Shown: piece after piece, positions 25,001 through 35,699 of the stretch | How the letters are laid out: each line of letters opens with the position of its first letter | Numbering within the stretch: position 1 is the stretch's first letter | Source of the DNA: Sclerotinia nivalis | Lineage: Eukaryota; Ascomycota; Leotiomycetes; Helotiales; Sclerotiniaceae | Length of the DNA: 64,000 bases | Reading direction: 5' to 3' | NCBI GenBank assembly: GCA_029531795.1 | Contig: JAPEIS010000015.1 | Coordinates: forward strand, 1,550,001-1,614,000 | The notes under the pieces: generated by a model | What the model saw: only the letters and a program-made list of their open reading frames with translations | Databases searched by the model: none | What the model was told of the DNA's origin: nothing | Made by a program: the position numbers and the translations under genes

Positions 25001-26893
25001 CTCAACGAGTCGATTGCCTTAGATGGGATGGATTATCCTGTTCCTGAATCTCTTCCAGTTCAAGATAATATTCAAACTGAAGTACACCAGACCTCTGAAG
25101 ATGTTCTTCCAGTTGAAAGTCAAGTCGCTCAAAACAGCTATATTGTTCCAAACGAAAACAAAATTGAGTCCACGAGCGAGTCAGGTTCGATAGAAATACT
25201 TGTTATTCCTGAAAACGAGTATATACCTGAAGAGGAGGTTCTTATTGAATCAAAGCCGGTTCTTAGTAGCCATGAAGCCATTGTTGAAGAAAATAATGAT
25301 CACTCACCACGCGACGATACTTCCCGCGGTCAATTTGAGAGCAAATTCCTCCCCGGAAGTGAACCACAAGCACAACCTAGCATAGAAAACTTCTCCGATG
25401 CAACAGAAACACCTAGGAAAGAAGTCATTCCTCTGGGAGAGGAAGCCCTTTTCAAGAAAGAAAAATCCATGACAAAGCCAACAGAGGACCAGGCTTTTGA
25501 AGATAATGAAAGTATTTCAGGCGAGGCGCCCACAGTTCTGAAGGATGATGATCAACTCGAAGATATCACGTCCTTTTATTCTCGAGATGATGAGCCCGAG
25601 AGGGCTACGGAGACTTACAGACAAGAGGGAGAGTTCCCAAGTCATGAGGGATCCTTTGGCCCAGGTGCTTTCACTACTGACTACATCGATACCGAGCAAC
25701 TGGAACGAGTGCTAGAGCCAGAAAATATACAAATTGACTCGAGGCAGTCCCCGACTCAACAGTCCCACTTTAGCAGCCCTGGGCCTGTGCCTGAGCAAAG
25801 ATATTCAAGCTATGAAGAAACTCCTCTTGATGCCAGAACCTTCTCCGACTATCAGGATGACAATGAGGCATTAGAGCCGGAGCCAAAGCCAGTGACTTCT
25901 GACTTTGACCCAACGGACGCTCATCTAACCCACGGGGCCAGCTTCAGCAGATCTGTAACTGAACAAAGGTATTCAGGCTTTGAGGAAACTCCTTCTGCTG
26001 CACAAACTTCCTTCAACCGTCAACATAATAGCGAGCAATCAGTGCCAGAGCTAGAGCCGCAAACTATCTACGAGAGCCCACCTTATCAGCAAAACAACCT
26101 CTCAAAGCCCTATGCATCTCAAGAAGTTCAAGGTGACGACACCAAAGCTGCGCAGGACCGGCCAATAACACCAAAAGATCAGACAAAGCATCAAGATGAC
26201 ATCCCACCGACTCCATCAACATCCGTGACAAACAAAATGTCCACCGAGACGTTTCCTACATATGACGAATCGCGACGATCTCCGGCTTCTCATGGGCTCA
26301 ATTTTGGCTTACCAGTGAGAACCTCAGAACGTGCTGAAACGATCCGTCAGAGTCCTAAAAGTGAAAACGAACGTCCATATCCCACGCACAATGAACCAAT
26401 ACGACCTTCGGGACCTTCACGACTGCCTATAGCAAGCCAAAAATCGACAGATACAATTCGCAAAAATCCTGAATTGAAGAAGCAGCTCAGTTATTCTAGA
26501 TATGATGAGCCACCAACGCCTTTTAGATCTTCACAAGGATCTAACATCGGTCTTCCGACGAGAATTCCAGGCTCCGTTGAAAAACCTCGCGAAAATTCTG
26601 AATTCGAAAGCCAGGCCGGTTTTCCCCAACGTGATGAGCCTATACGATTTTCAGGACATTCACAGGGATCTAAATTCGGTTTATCAACTCCAAATCCAGC
26701 GGCTGTGGAGTCCCAGTGGGAAATTGCTGAGCCAGTGAATAGGAGCAGTAATGTTCGCAGCCTCTTGAGACAATTTGAAGGTGGTGAGTCGTCATCTTCG
26801 ACGAATCATCAGGAGCGCTTTATTACGTCTCTTCCTCGCCCTGCGGGAAATAAATCATTTGGTAAAGAAATCGGATCCGAAGAGAAGGAGTAG
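22058..26893 (+). CDS. Giant repeat protein, acidic C-terminal part (in frame after the TAA)
   Basis: Open for 1,611 codons immediately after the TAA at 22055-22057, in the same frame as the preceding exon; the first ATG is 22277. Composition (Glu, Pro, Ser, Val) matches the upstream mini-exons, so this is most likely the rest of the same protein rather than a new gene. It is predicted disordered. The N-terminal part has about four copies of a roughly 57-residue repeat around an LNDQDQT-like core (about 22430-23100). The C-terminal part has about four copies of a roughly 50-residue repeat with RYDEP, SSQGSN and GLPTR motifs (about 26240-26690). It ends in NVRSLLRQFEGG plus a charged tail, the only non-acidic helical segment and a possible binding motif. 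If the TAA is real and not read through, this half is untranslated or starts at 22277. Confidence 0.6.
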   Translation, partial: ENLPEPEEINVSSSAENPIDSEENTVLQDPEIEAPAPIPESSEEVSAEHVEISPPAEVIEPCNEEHIANEGAEMEQVVEEEPVESKIETLETHDLEPSNEEIRTGRAESVTEPSLENCSPEPVVELETPVSELNGQDQTPIENDTKVLETEDSEPSNKAAPSQIAENFIESLQEESIPEPVVETETSVPELNDQDQTFVESEEPPMEIDASEHIKEEISSDTTETIGPLQETGISEAIGGIKAPLAELNDQDFVSVENSGVPAESDLGEPAVNELEGSEDIMPPVKSEEWDSETDSQSRSNESIPAEITESAAEHPEQTPNPAIETEMYVLESSDQDQTPVEDEEKSAEADVSESEITGFESSEEQLPPPVGDKEESVEMTPQDAVQDSVAEDEIPSSRPETSEGVQSIVEDEEIPQLAERQTAEVPTEELAFENQFLFASEDENVVGTAPDGFILEPEIKSENLMNIPESSEEIYYATDNEEKPTSTKEQFIETSSGEPVSAGEPTSEHFINEDPEDIRAREEIAALNAQMARILAEGAEVQNSESIVEETNEPKGNNFPAETEIFPGEEPKELKVERHVKLSTDPPNVQPPVESQEIFEEQLEETVHTDASEVSEEGKKPVTDKQRSSESHPEDNFDKLAAASTNLEEDNSFEEPEIEAAKNTIIPPTDELAQREEITPDTGESTGQAEYAEDEYLQGEKSLGILTGIGENVPKSLLIAEEPKSGANTDEDSSLELEFTSLEERHGLENESVAAGLPAKTETIDHQNADLSDDGGPPANIEEKESLSVQLEPGPVTGGELHVTQFESVPAKFAQDSESKDSEKETVLENSPVQEAIEGGPSSKINMDIEGENEEMEDAIPSVEHLEVIEAEPSPEENLKDVGAVGDAESEIVNEHLNNAKELETEEITLESASDWVDISKTVKDNSVEDRAQELDDLAELQSPESSHEEISGPNSGIQHDNEPSRDEIASEISSPSNPVLNESIALDGMDYPVPESLPVQDNIQTEVHQTSEDVLPVESQVAQNSYIVPNENKIESTSESGSIEILVIPENEYIPEEEVLIESKPVLSSHEAIVEENNDHSPRDDTSRGQFESKFLPGSEPQAQPSIENFSDATETPRKEVIPLGEEALFKKEKSMTKPTEDQAFEDNESISGEAPTVLKDDDQLEDITSFYSRDDEPERATETYRQEGEFPSHEGSFGPGAFTTDYIDTEQLERVLEPENIQIDSRQSPTQQSHFSSPGPVPEQRYSSYEETPLDARTFSDYQDDNEALEPEPKPVTSDFDPTDAHLTHGASFSRSVTEQRYSGFEETPSAAQTSFNRQHNSEQSVPELEPQTIYESPPYQQNNLSKPYASQEVQGDDTKAAQDRPITPKDQTKHQDDIPPTPSTSVTNKMSTETFPTYDESRRSPASHGLNFGLPVRTSERAETIRQSPKSENERPYPTHNEPIRPSGPSRLPIASQKSTDTIRKNPELKKQLSYSRYDEPPTPFRSSQGSNIGLPTRIPGSVEKPRENSEFESQAGFPQRDEPIRFSGHSQGSKFGLSTPNPAAVESQWEIAEPVNRSSNVRSLLRQFEGGESSSSTNHQERFITSLPRPAGNKSFGKEIGSEEKE

Positions 26894-27753
26894 ATGGAAG
26901 GATAATAGGGATACGAGCGGGAAGTGTTGGTTAGGTTTGAGAGGTGGGATCGAGGGGAATGGGGTGGGGGAGAAAAAAGGGTACGAAGATATGAATGGAA
27001 TTGTCACGGGTTCGTAACCCGTTCTTAGCTAGTCTGCATGGATGCCTAAGGCACCCATCCCCCATATAGTCGGCGCTCTTCCTAGCACCTTCTTCCTCCT
27101 TTGTAGAATATCATCATATTATAAAGCATCCTACCACCACCGTGATAGGAATGAGCTATGGACATGAGAAATGCTTCATGATATAGTAACAAATAATTGG
27201 ATGAAGGAAGATTAAATCATTTTCTTGATACTTTATATATGTTTTGATAAATATAAAACAAGCATGAAATAGCGTTTTAGTTTACTATTCTACCGTTCTG
27301 TGATAATAATTAGTTTTCAAATCCTGTTTTGTTACTTTTACTAGTATGCATTTAATACTCCTCCAACCTAGGGCAAATCCGTGCAGTGAATCTGGATACT
27401 CTACTCAGAGTCAAGCAGCTCTCGTCTTTGATGATGAATTCTTTTCGGATTTAGTACTAATGTGGACTTTGTTTGTGCTTACAACGCTGGCTGTAACAAT
27501 TTATAGAGTTAGAGAGTCGAAATTATAAAGGAGCGAAATACAGTGAGACTATACTCTGATAGAGAACGAAGCTAAGCGATAAAAAAATATAATCGAAAGA
27601 ATAAATAGGAAAATTTTATTCAAAGATGAATTTGATATTCGTCTGAATTGAATATTCTTAATCTTCATAATATATTCGGATTTTATTCGTTTATTTGAAT
27701 ATTATTCTCACGTCAATACAAATGACTAAAGAAAATTATTATATTTACAAAAG
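26894..27753. other. 3' flank of the giant gene up to the retrotransposon
   Basis: No gene seen. A perfect inverted repeat with 7-bp arms ACGGGTT/AACCCGT and a 3-nt loop lies at 27006-27022, just after the giant gene, and could be a 3'-UTR structure. From about 27540 the sequence becomes very AT-rich, ending at the target duplication CTAAG. Confidence 0.5.
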
Positions 27754-27758
27754 CTAAG

Positions 27759-27995
27759 TGTCACGGGGTCAGGGCCGGGCCACTGGACCGGCCCCTTTAG
27801 TAGGCTCTACTTGTCCGATCCAGCACCGAGCAGGGCACGCTTGGTGATTGTACTCTGTAAGAGCGTTAAAACTCAAAACTTTAGTATACATAAATATATT
27901 TAAAGAAAACATTCTTTTTATAAAAATATAACTTTTCGAGTTATATCTTATCAATAAAAGTGATTTCTATTATCCTATCTGCTGCCTTTGTAATA
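27759..27995 (+). repeat. 5' LTR of element A
   Basis: 237 bp, TGTCACGGGG...GTAATA. The left part has an inverted repeat GGGCCGG/CCGGCCC (about 27773-27795). The right about 100 bp is shared with the element B LTRs while the left part is not. Confidence 0.9.
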
Positions 27996-28156
27996 CTACA
28001 TAGCTCCTTTCTATCTATATCGACATTTCTACAATATCGTCTCATCTGCATCTGTCTAACCAGCCCGGCTCTTCTGAAGAATTCGTTACCGCTATAACCA
28101 GTAATATCATGATTTGGTATCGTTACTTCACTTTCCTTTACAAATTCAATATAAGA

Positions 28157-29172
28157 ATGGAAACAGAAATGACCGATCTGTAATCCGCAATTCAAAAGCT
28201 TACTCTTGATCTACAAATCGAGAAAACTATATTTATACGATGGAAAGAAAAGAACGATAAATTGATTACTCATCTGATTCAACTCTATTCTGTTCTTATT
28301 GTCTTGTTTGTTTCAATCCTTACTGATCAAATTGATTTTTTACTTTTAACTCCTATTACAATCTCAACTATCGCTTCTATTCTATCGAAACCTCAATTGA
28401 ATGAAAAAGTATCTGATTCTGCATTATTTGATAAAACGAAAATCGATCTTGATCGATTTGTTGATCAAATATAAAATAAAATATATATCAATTCCGATTG
28501 CTTTATTTCCCTGTATTTCCATCTGATTTACATAACTGGAAAATTAACTGGACCTGTTGCTACACAAATTCGATCGTATAATATCAAAGAACAATTTATT
28601 AAACTTATTGATTATAAAGATTTATTACAAATATTGGAAAGAACTTATGGAAATCAAAATAAACAAATCAAAACTTGGAAACTCCTAATTAATCTGAGAT
28701 AGAGGAATCAATCGTTCTATATCTTCTATATTGAATTCCAAAGATTAGCATTAGAAGCCGGGATGGCCGACAACAATAGTACCCTGGTTATTTTATTAGA
28801 ATAAGCTTTATCGAATGAATTAAAGAACCAGATTGTTATTACCAAGCCCTTTACAAATAGTACCGATGCATTCGCTGTTTTCATACAGATATTGGAGAAT
28901 CGTCGTTTGTACCTAATGAAACCGACCAGCTCCGATCGTAGCCTAATCGTTCTGCCACCCCACACTATTACTCAAAATCTGAATCCTGTTAACCGTACCT
29001 TTATTCTATTCCCGAATCCTACTATCCGATCTGCTATTCCCGTTATAACTATACTTACTGGAGATTCAATAGATTTTAGTTCTTAAAGATATACTAATAG
29101 ATGCAAACAAAGGGAATACTTCCATTATGGGTTTGCCGATCATTATATGAAAAACTACCTGTTTCTAGATAA
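28157..29172 (+). pseudogene. Element A gag relic
   Basis: An ATG at 28157 opens a Gag-like frame beginning METEMTDL, followed at once by TAA where the family reads Gln. Conserved fragments include DLDRFVDQI, LYNIKEQF and FQRLALEAGMADN, also seen in element B on the other strand. A zinc-knuckle-like segment near 29090-29160 (HYGF, H, MKN) has lost cysteines, consistent with G-to-A change. The frame is cut by the insertion of element B at 29172/29173 and resumes at 34815. Confidence 0.7.
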
Positions 29173-29385
29173 TATCATGGAGGCAACAGACAGGATAACA
29201 GAAATTACTTTTATTGATAAGATGTAGCTCGAAGAGCTATGTTTTTATAGAAGGAATGGTTTTTTAAATACATTTATGTGTAGCGTTAGCTCCGATCGGG
29301 GTTAGCCTACACTTATCCGAGGTCCGATTTCTATGGGTCGGAATCCGAACAGTCTTTGTATATTATATACGGGGACTCTGTGATA
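29173..29385 (-). repeat. 3' LTR of element B
   Basis: 213 bp. Same structure as the solo LTR at 36234 but with more C-to-T/G-to-A differences (for example GACTCTGTGATA instead of GACCCCGTGACA). Confidence 0.9.
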
Positions 29386-29577
29386 GTACTTCCCTTCTTA
29401 GGGTCGAGCTTTGTTGAAACGATTAGGGGGATTAGGTTTATCTGGATAACGATGGTGATAATTACGGATCAGTTCTTGAGCATTTTCCAAATACTTTGTA
29501 GGCTTTTCGGTAGGTGTATTATAGTTTACTTATCGGATAGTATATTTCAGGCGGGAGTTATTATGGTTTTGATGTTT

Positions 29578-30950
29578 TTATTGGGAATCCAGGACTTTCT
29601 TTATATCGAATTGTTCAATGCTTTTAATTTCGATAGAAGGGGGAGGTGGGTTATATTGATTGGGGATAGGGTTATTATTGGTGGGATATAATAGGTTAAT
29701 ATGAAAGATTGGGTGATTCTTTATAGAGGTAGGAAGCTTTAGTTTGTAAGTGTATGAGTTTATACTTTTCAGAATTCGAAAGGGATTTAAGTTTTTCCAA
29801 TTTAGTTTCTTTTGGGGACGAAGAGTTCGGATATTCTTAGTATTAAGCCAGATTAGATCTTTAGGTTGGTATCGATGGGCAAACGAATGATGGGAATCGG
29901 TATTCTTTGAATAATGGGTTTGATTAGTGATTAGTTCGGTTTTCAGGTAATCGATGATCGATTTCATCTTTTTGACGAATTCCTCAGCGTCTAGGATTCC
30001 AAGGCGATCGGAGAGTGCGGCGGATTCGAAATCTATTCGGAGATAGAAATTGTAATTGGCAAAGAACGGTAATAAACGGAAACTTTCGGATTAAATAGAG
30101 TTAATCGAGAATTCGGTGATTGGTAGTTATTCGGATCAGTCGTTCTGCAGGTAGGATATATACGAGCGAAGGTATTGTTCGAGTATTGTGTTTGCTTTTT
30201 TCGTTTGTTCATCGATTTCAGGATGATAAGTTGTTGATAGTTTCGAAATAGTATCTAATCGTTTACAGATATACTTTCAGAAGTCAAAGATAAACTGAAC
30301 TTCACGATCGGATATAATGGTCTGTGGTAGGTTGTGGAGTTTCTATATATGTTTTAGGAATAGATGGGAGATTTCTTCGAAGTTACAGATTCCTTGGCAA
30401 AACAAGAAATGCTTCATTTTGGTCAATCGATCGATTATAATAAATATCGTATTGTATCCAGAGCTTTTTGGAAGATAAATGATGAAATCGATTGAGATAT
30501 CTCTTCAGGTTTGTTGTAGGATCGGAAGAGAACATAAGATTTCTTTTTGTCTTTTATAGTTCGAAGTGGTTCGATAACAATTATAACAATTGTATATTTA
30601 ACGGGAAATGTAGTTGTAATATCCAGATCAATAGTAGTTTCGGGAAAGCAATTCGAAGGTACAAATATGGTGTAGGTGTTCGATAACAAGGGAATCGTAG
30701 ATCATTCGAAGGAACTTTGCTTTCAAAAGATTGTAGTTAGGAATATAAAGCTTTTTATAATAATATAATAGATCATTATTTATAATATATTCAGATAATA
30801 TGATATACGGGTATCTAGCAATATTCTTTTTTAAAGCCTTTAAGATCGATAGCGGAAACAGGTCGAATAGGTAAGTTTTAGTGAGCAGGGGTTTCAGTTC
30901 TTCAGAAGGTTCTAATTGTATAGATTCAGGCAATTGGACAGGGATTGGGT
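29578..30950 (-). pseudogene. Element B integrase relic, with zinc-binding and C-terminal regions
   Basis: Frames at 30933-30628 and 29967-29578 carry the H2C2-type N-terminal integrase region (NNDLLYYYKKLYIPNYN, SRNYY) and the typical C-terminal module (WLNTKNIRTLRPQKKLNWKN, PFRILK, HPIFHINLL), ending in IKKVLDSQ as at the start of a chromodomain. The catalytic core lies between them, broken by stops. Confidence 0.75.
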
Positions 30951-31199
30951 TATCGGGTATCGTAGGTAATTCAGGTTTATAGATAGGTAATCTAGGTTCG
31001 CAGATAGATGGTTCGGGATTGCAGATAGACGATAAAGTATCGATATAGGTTTGGCTACAGATTGTAATTGCGAAACAGACTTTCTTTTTTGGTTTAATAA
31101 TAGAAAATAGATCTGTATCTAGATTTTCAGTTTTCAGAACAATCTGATTTTAATAAAGGAGGTGTTTATCCCCCTTTTTAAGCAAATCCTTTAATCTTT

Positions 31200-33070
31200 T
31201 AATTAGAGTATCGGATTTCGCTCCTTGCTTTTCGGGATAATACGTAATCTTGAAATTGAAACGGGATAGAAATTCAGATCAATGGGTTTGACGATGGTTC
31301 AATAACTTTGTTATCGTAAAGTATTCCAGATTCTTATAGTTTGTAATGATTTTGATCGAGGAAGAGATATCTTTTAATTCGGATTGTCATTTTTCGAAAT
31401 AGCGGATAATTGCTAGTAATTCTTTATTATAAATCTTATAGTTACATTCTGCAATCGAATACTTCTTTGAGAAATATATAATAGATTTCAGAATCCTATC
31501 GTTATTGTATTAGAAAAGGACTCTAGCAGATACATAATCCGATGCATCCATCTTTAGGATTATATCCTTCTCCCAATCGAAAGAGATTAATACAAATGCT
31601 ATTGTAAATGTGACTTTCAGATTCGAGAACGATTTCTCATAATCAGGATTCTATTAGAAGGCTATATCCTTTTTGATCAGATTTACTATCGAACAAATGA
31701 TCGAGGAGAAGTTACGAATAAAGCATCAATAGAAATTGCTAAACCCTATAAATATTTGTATATCTATTAGATTCTTCGGCGTTTTCCAATCAATTATTGT
31801 TTTAATCTTGGTTGGGTCTATTCGGATCCCTTTTTGGTTTACAATTAGGTTTAGGAATTTCGTTTCAGATTTCAGGAATTCGTATTTCGATAGATTGGTA
31901 TATAATTTGGCTTTCTGTAAGGCGTTTAGTACTTTTTGTATATACTTTATATATTCAGAATGGATCTTGCTATAAATCAGAATATCATTTAGGTAAGCAG
32001 TGCAGAATATATCCAGGTATTCTTTTAGAGTATCGTTAATAAATTATTAGAACATTGTTGGGGCTTTGGTTAGTTCGAACGATATAATTAAGGTTTCGAA
32101 CAAATCGAATCGGGTACAGAATGCAGTTAGATATTCTTGTCCTTCCTTAATTCGGATATTATTGAAAACCGAGATGATATCTATTTTTGTAAAATACTTC
32201 ATTTTTTTTAGATTATTCAAAGATTCTTTGGTTAAAGATAATAAGTATTGGTTTTTCATAGATAGGTTATTCAATATATGATAGTCTATATAGAATCGAA
32301 GATCATTATTAGGTTTCTTAACAAATAAGATAGACGAAGCAGAAGCGGAGGAATTCGATCGGATGAATTCTTTTGCTAGGTTTTCTTTTAATTATTCTTG
32401 CAAAGCTTTTAATTTGTTTTGAGATATTGAATATAGGGTTTCAAATGGTAGCTTAGTTTTATCTTATAGTCGGATATTATGATTGTATGGGTGGTGCGGA
32501 GGTAGTTTGTCAATGTTATATGGAGAAAATATATCGATCTACGAACGGAATTCAGAAGGTAGGTTTTCAGGAGTAGGGTTTTCTTTTTCCTTCAGGATTC
32601 GGTTTATCAAATCGATACTAATTTGGAATATCTTGTAGCCTCGACGAATGTATATCGAGTAAGTTTGGATTGAAATGTTTGCTATATTTCTTTTCTTTAG
32701 CGTTTCAGAACGAAGTAGTAAATAAACAGGATGGGTTTTGATAGGGATATCGGATAGGGTTCGGATACTTGATGATTGTGTAGGTGTATTATAGGATTTT
32801 CGATAGAACTTATTATCGAAATGAAAGGTATTAAATACAAATCCGATATAGGGATTGTGCTTTTTTAGCTAGACTAATTCTAGAATAATCGGATAATGAG
32901 TTAGTTCAATAATGTAGATTTTCGATCTTTTCTTATAGTGATCATTGATTTGCAGATCGGTTAGAATGTAATAATCCATTCGGTTTTCGGGCAATATTTT
33001 TCCGTCGAATTCAATAACTTCGAACGGAATAGGTAATTTGTATGTTGGAAGTTTGATAGTTTTCATTCAA
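31200..33070 (-). pseudogene. Element B protease/reverse transcriptase relic
   Basis: The minus strand encodes fragments matching element A: PTYKLPIPFEVIEFDGK (protease side), then [20 protein letters not shown] and [19 protein letters not shown] of the RT fingers/palm around 32350-32050. Many in-frame stops. Confidence 0.7.
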
Positions 33071-33639
33071 TTTCGATCCGTGAAAGTATATCCTTCGTAT
33101 CCGCTATCCATCATAACGTAAATAGGACAGAATCGATCAAATGTCGATAGAATAGTAATAGACAATATCATCAGATTTGCTCGATTGTTTATTTCTTCAG
33201 CAAAAGATAAACCTTGAGTTGTAACGATGGACAGATGTAGTGTATACAGGATTTTCGTTTAACAACGATTTATACCAGACAAGTTCTGTTTCCCGAATTC
33301 GGGGAGTTGGGAGGGGATAGATTATATAATGATATAGTATACAGTTGAATCTAATTGGAAAACAGAATAGGGGATAGCAGAGCAAGATTGGTAAGACTAG
33401 CTTTAGCTTGCACAGGACGATTATCTGGGAACGGGTAGTCTTTCATATGGTGATCGGTAGACCTATAACGGAAGTATTCCCTTCGTTTGTATTTATTAAT
33501 ATGTCTTTGGGAATTGAGATCTATTGGATCTTCAGTAGATATAATTGTAGTGGGAGTAGTAGATCAAACAATAGAATTCGGGGATGGAGTAGGGGTACAA
33601 TTAATAGGATTCAGGTTTTGAATAGTAGTACAGAGTGAT

Positions 33640-34436
33640 GGGATGATTGGATTATAATCGAAGTTAATTGATTTTATTAAGTACAAATAGCGATTCTCCA
33701 ATGTTTATACGAAAACAACGAATGTGTTGGTACTATCTGTAAAGGGCTCAACGATAACAATCTAGTTCTTTAGTTTATTCGATAGAGTTTATTCTAATAG
33801 AATAACCAGAATATTGTTATCGTTGGTTATCCCGGCTTTTAATGTTAATCTTTGGAACTCAGTATAAAAGACATGAAACAATTGATTCCTTTGTTTCAAA
33901 TTGATCAAAAGTTTCCGGGCCTCGATTCATTTGTTTTGGTTTTCATAAACTCTTTCCAGTATTTGCAATAGATCCTTATAATCGATAAGTTTAACAAATT
34001 GTTCTTTGATATTATATAATCGAATTTGTATAGTAGCAGATCCAATTAATTTTCCAATTATGTAAATCAAACGGGAATGCAGGAAAGTAAAGCAATCGGA
34101 ATTGGTATACATTTTATTCTATATTTGATCGACAAATCGATCAAGATCGATTTTCGTTTTATCAAACGGTATAGGATTAGGTATTTTCTTATTCAATTGA
34201 GATTTCGATAGAATAGGAGCGGCAGTTGGAATTGTAATAGGAGTCAGAGGCGAGGGGTCGGTTAGGTCGGTAGGGGTTGAAACAGGCAAAGCAATGGGGA
34301 TGGAATGGAGTTGAATTAGATAGGTAATTAATCTATTGTTTTTCTCTTTTCATTGTATAAATACAGTTTTTTCGATTTGCAGATCGAGAGTAAGCTTTTG
34401 AATTGCGAATTACAGATCGATCACTTTTGTTTTCAT
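33640..34436 (-). pseudogene. Element B gag relic
   Basis: From ATG 34436, a Gag-like frame interrupted by stops; 34112-33927 gives SRLIYIIGKLIGSATIQ and LYNIKEQFVKLIDYKD, collinear with the gag of element A. Confidence 0.65.
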
Positions 34437-34596
34437 TCTTATATGAATTCGTAAAGAGAGGTGAGGTAACGATACCAAATCGTGGTATCATTGGTTATAG
34501 TAGTAACGAATTCTTCGGGGGAGCTGGGTTGGCTAGATAAATGCAAATAAAACGATATTGTAGAAATATCGATACAGATAGGAAAAAGCTACATAG

Positions 34597-34809
34597 TATC
34601 ACAGAGGCAACAAACAGGATAACAGAAATCACTTTTATTGATAAAATGTAACTCGAAGAGTTACGTTTCTATAAAAAGAACAATTCCTTAAATATATTTA
34701 TATATAACGCTAGCCCCGACCGGAGCTAGCCTACACTTATCCAAGGTCCGACTCCTATGGATCGGAACCCGAGCAGTCTCCGTATATTATATACGGGGAC
34801 CCCGTGATA
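34597..34809 (-). repeat. 5' LTR of element B
   Basis: 213 bp, less decayed than the 3' copy; it retains the GC-rich hairpin around GCTAGCCCCGACC in nearly intact form. Confidence 0.9.
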
Positions 34810-35699
34810 GATAATCGTTCTGTGCAAATTAAAACTAGCCTTACCAATCTTGCCCTACCATCCCCTATTCCGTTTTTCGTTCAAATTCAACCATATACTA
34901 TATCACTATACAATCTATCCCCTCCCAATTCCCCGAATTCGGGAAACGAAACCCGTTTGGTATAAATCGTTATCAAACGAAAACCCTACATACATTACAT
35001 TTGTCCATCATTACAACTCGAAACTTATCTCTCGCTGAAAAAACAAGCAATCAAGCAAACCTAATGATATTATCTGTTACTATCCTACCAATACCTAATC
35101 GATCCTATTCTACTTATACTATAATGGATAACAGATACAAAAGATATACTTTTACAAATCAAAATTAAATTGAAACTACCAAACTCCCAATATACAAATT
35201 ATCTATCCCATTCGAAATCATTAGATTCGATAGGAAAATACTATCTGAAAACTGAATAGATTGTTACATTCTAATCGATCTGCAAATCAACGATCACTAC
35301 AAAAAGAAATCAAAAATCTATATTACTAAATTAGTTTATTATTCAATTATCCTAGGATTAGCATAACTAAAGAAGTACGATCCCCATATCGAATTCGTAT
35401 TTAATATATTCCAATTCGATAACGAGTTCTATCGAAAATTCTATAATACACCGCTACAATTATCCCATATAAAAGTATTGCAGAATATCCCGAAGAAAGC
35501 CCACCCGGTATACCTGCCTTTCCGCCCGGATGCCCTTCAAAACAAAGATATCGCATCTATATCAATAAAAGCCTATACAATATACACTCGCCGCAACTAT
35601 AAGATATTCCAAATTACTATAAACCTGATTAACGATATCCTATCCCAAAGAAAAGACTCTATCCTATCTGATCTGCTTAAGGAATTCCGATCCTGAATT

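Larger units (their letters stand above)
29173..34809 (-). mobile_element. Full-length LTR retrotransposon (element B) nested inside element A, opposite orientation
   Basis: 213-bp LTRs at 34597-34809 (5') and 29173-29385 (3') bound a 5.2-kb interior on the minus strand. The flanking 5-bp duplication is GATAA (29168-29172 and 34810-34814), and removing the element rejoins element A's Gag/protease region. On the minus strand the order is Gag relic (from ATG 34436), protease/RT relic (about 33070-31200) and integrase with C-terminal domain (about 30950-29578). It is related to element A at the protein level and shares the LTR 3' half and the sequence after the 5' LTR (CTATGTAGCT), but has a different LTR left half. 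All frames carry stops, so it is inactive. Confidence 0.92.

Noticed and set aside
15773..26893. Assignment of the giant gene to the Leashin (Woronin-body tether) family
   Set aside because: Large size and repeats are similar, but I see no leashin-specific motif; naming it would be a guess.
29173..29385. Interpretation as an independent solo LTR
   Set aside because: Its left flank GATAA matches the right flank of the copy at 34597-34809, so the two are the LTRs of one element.
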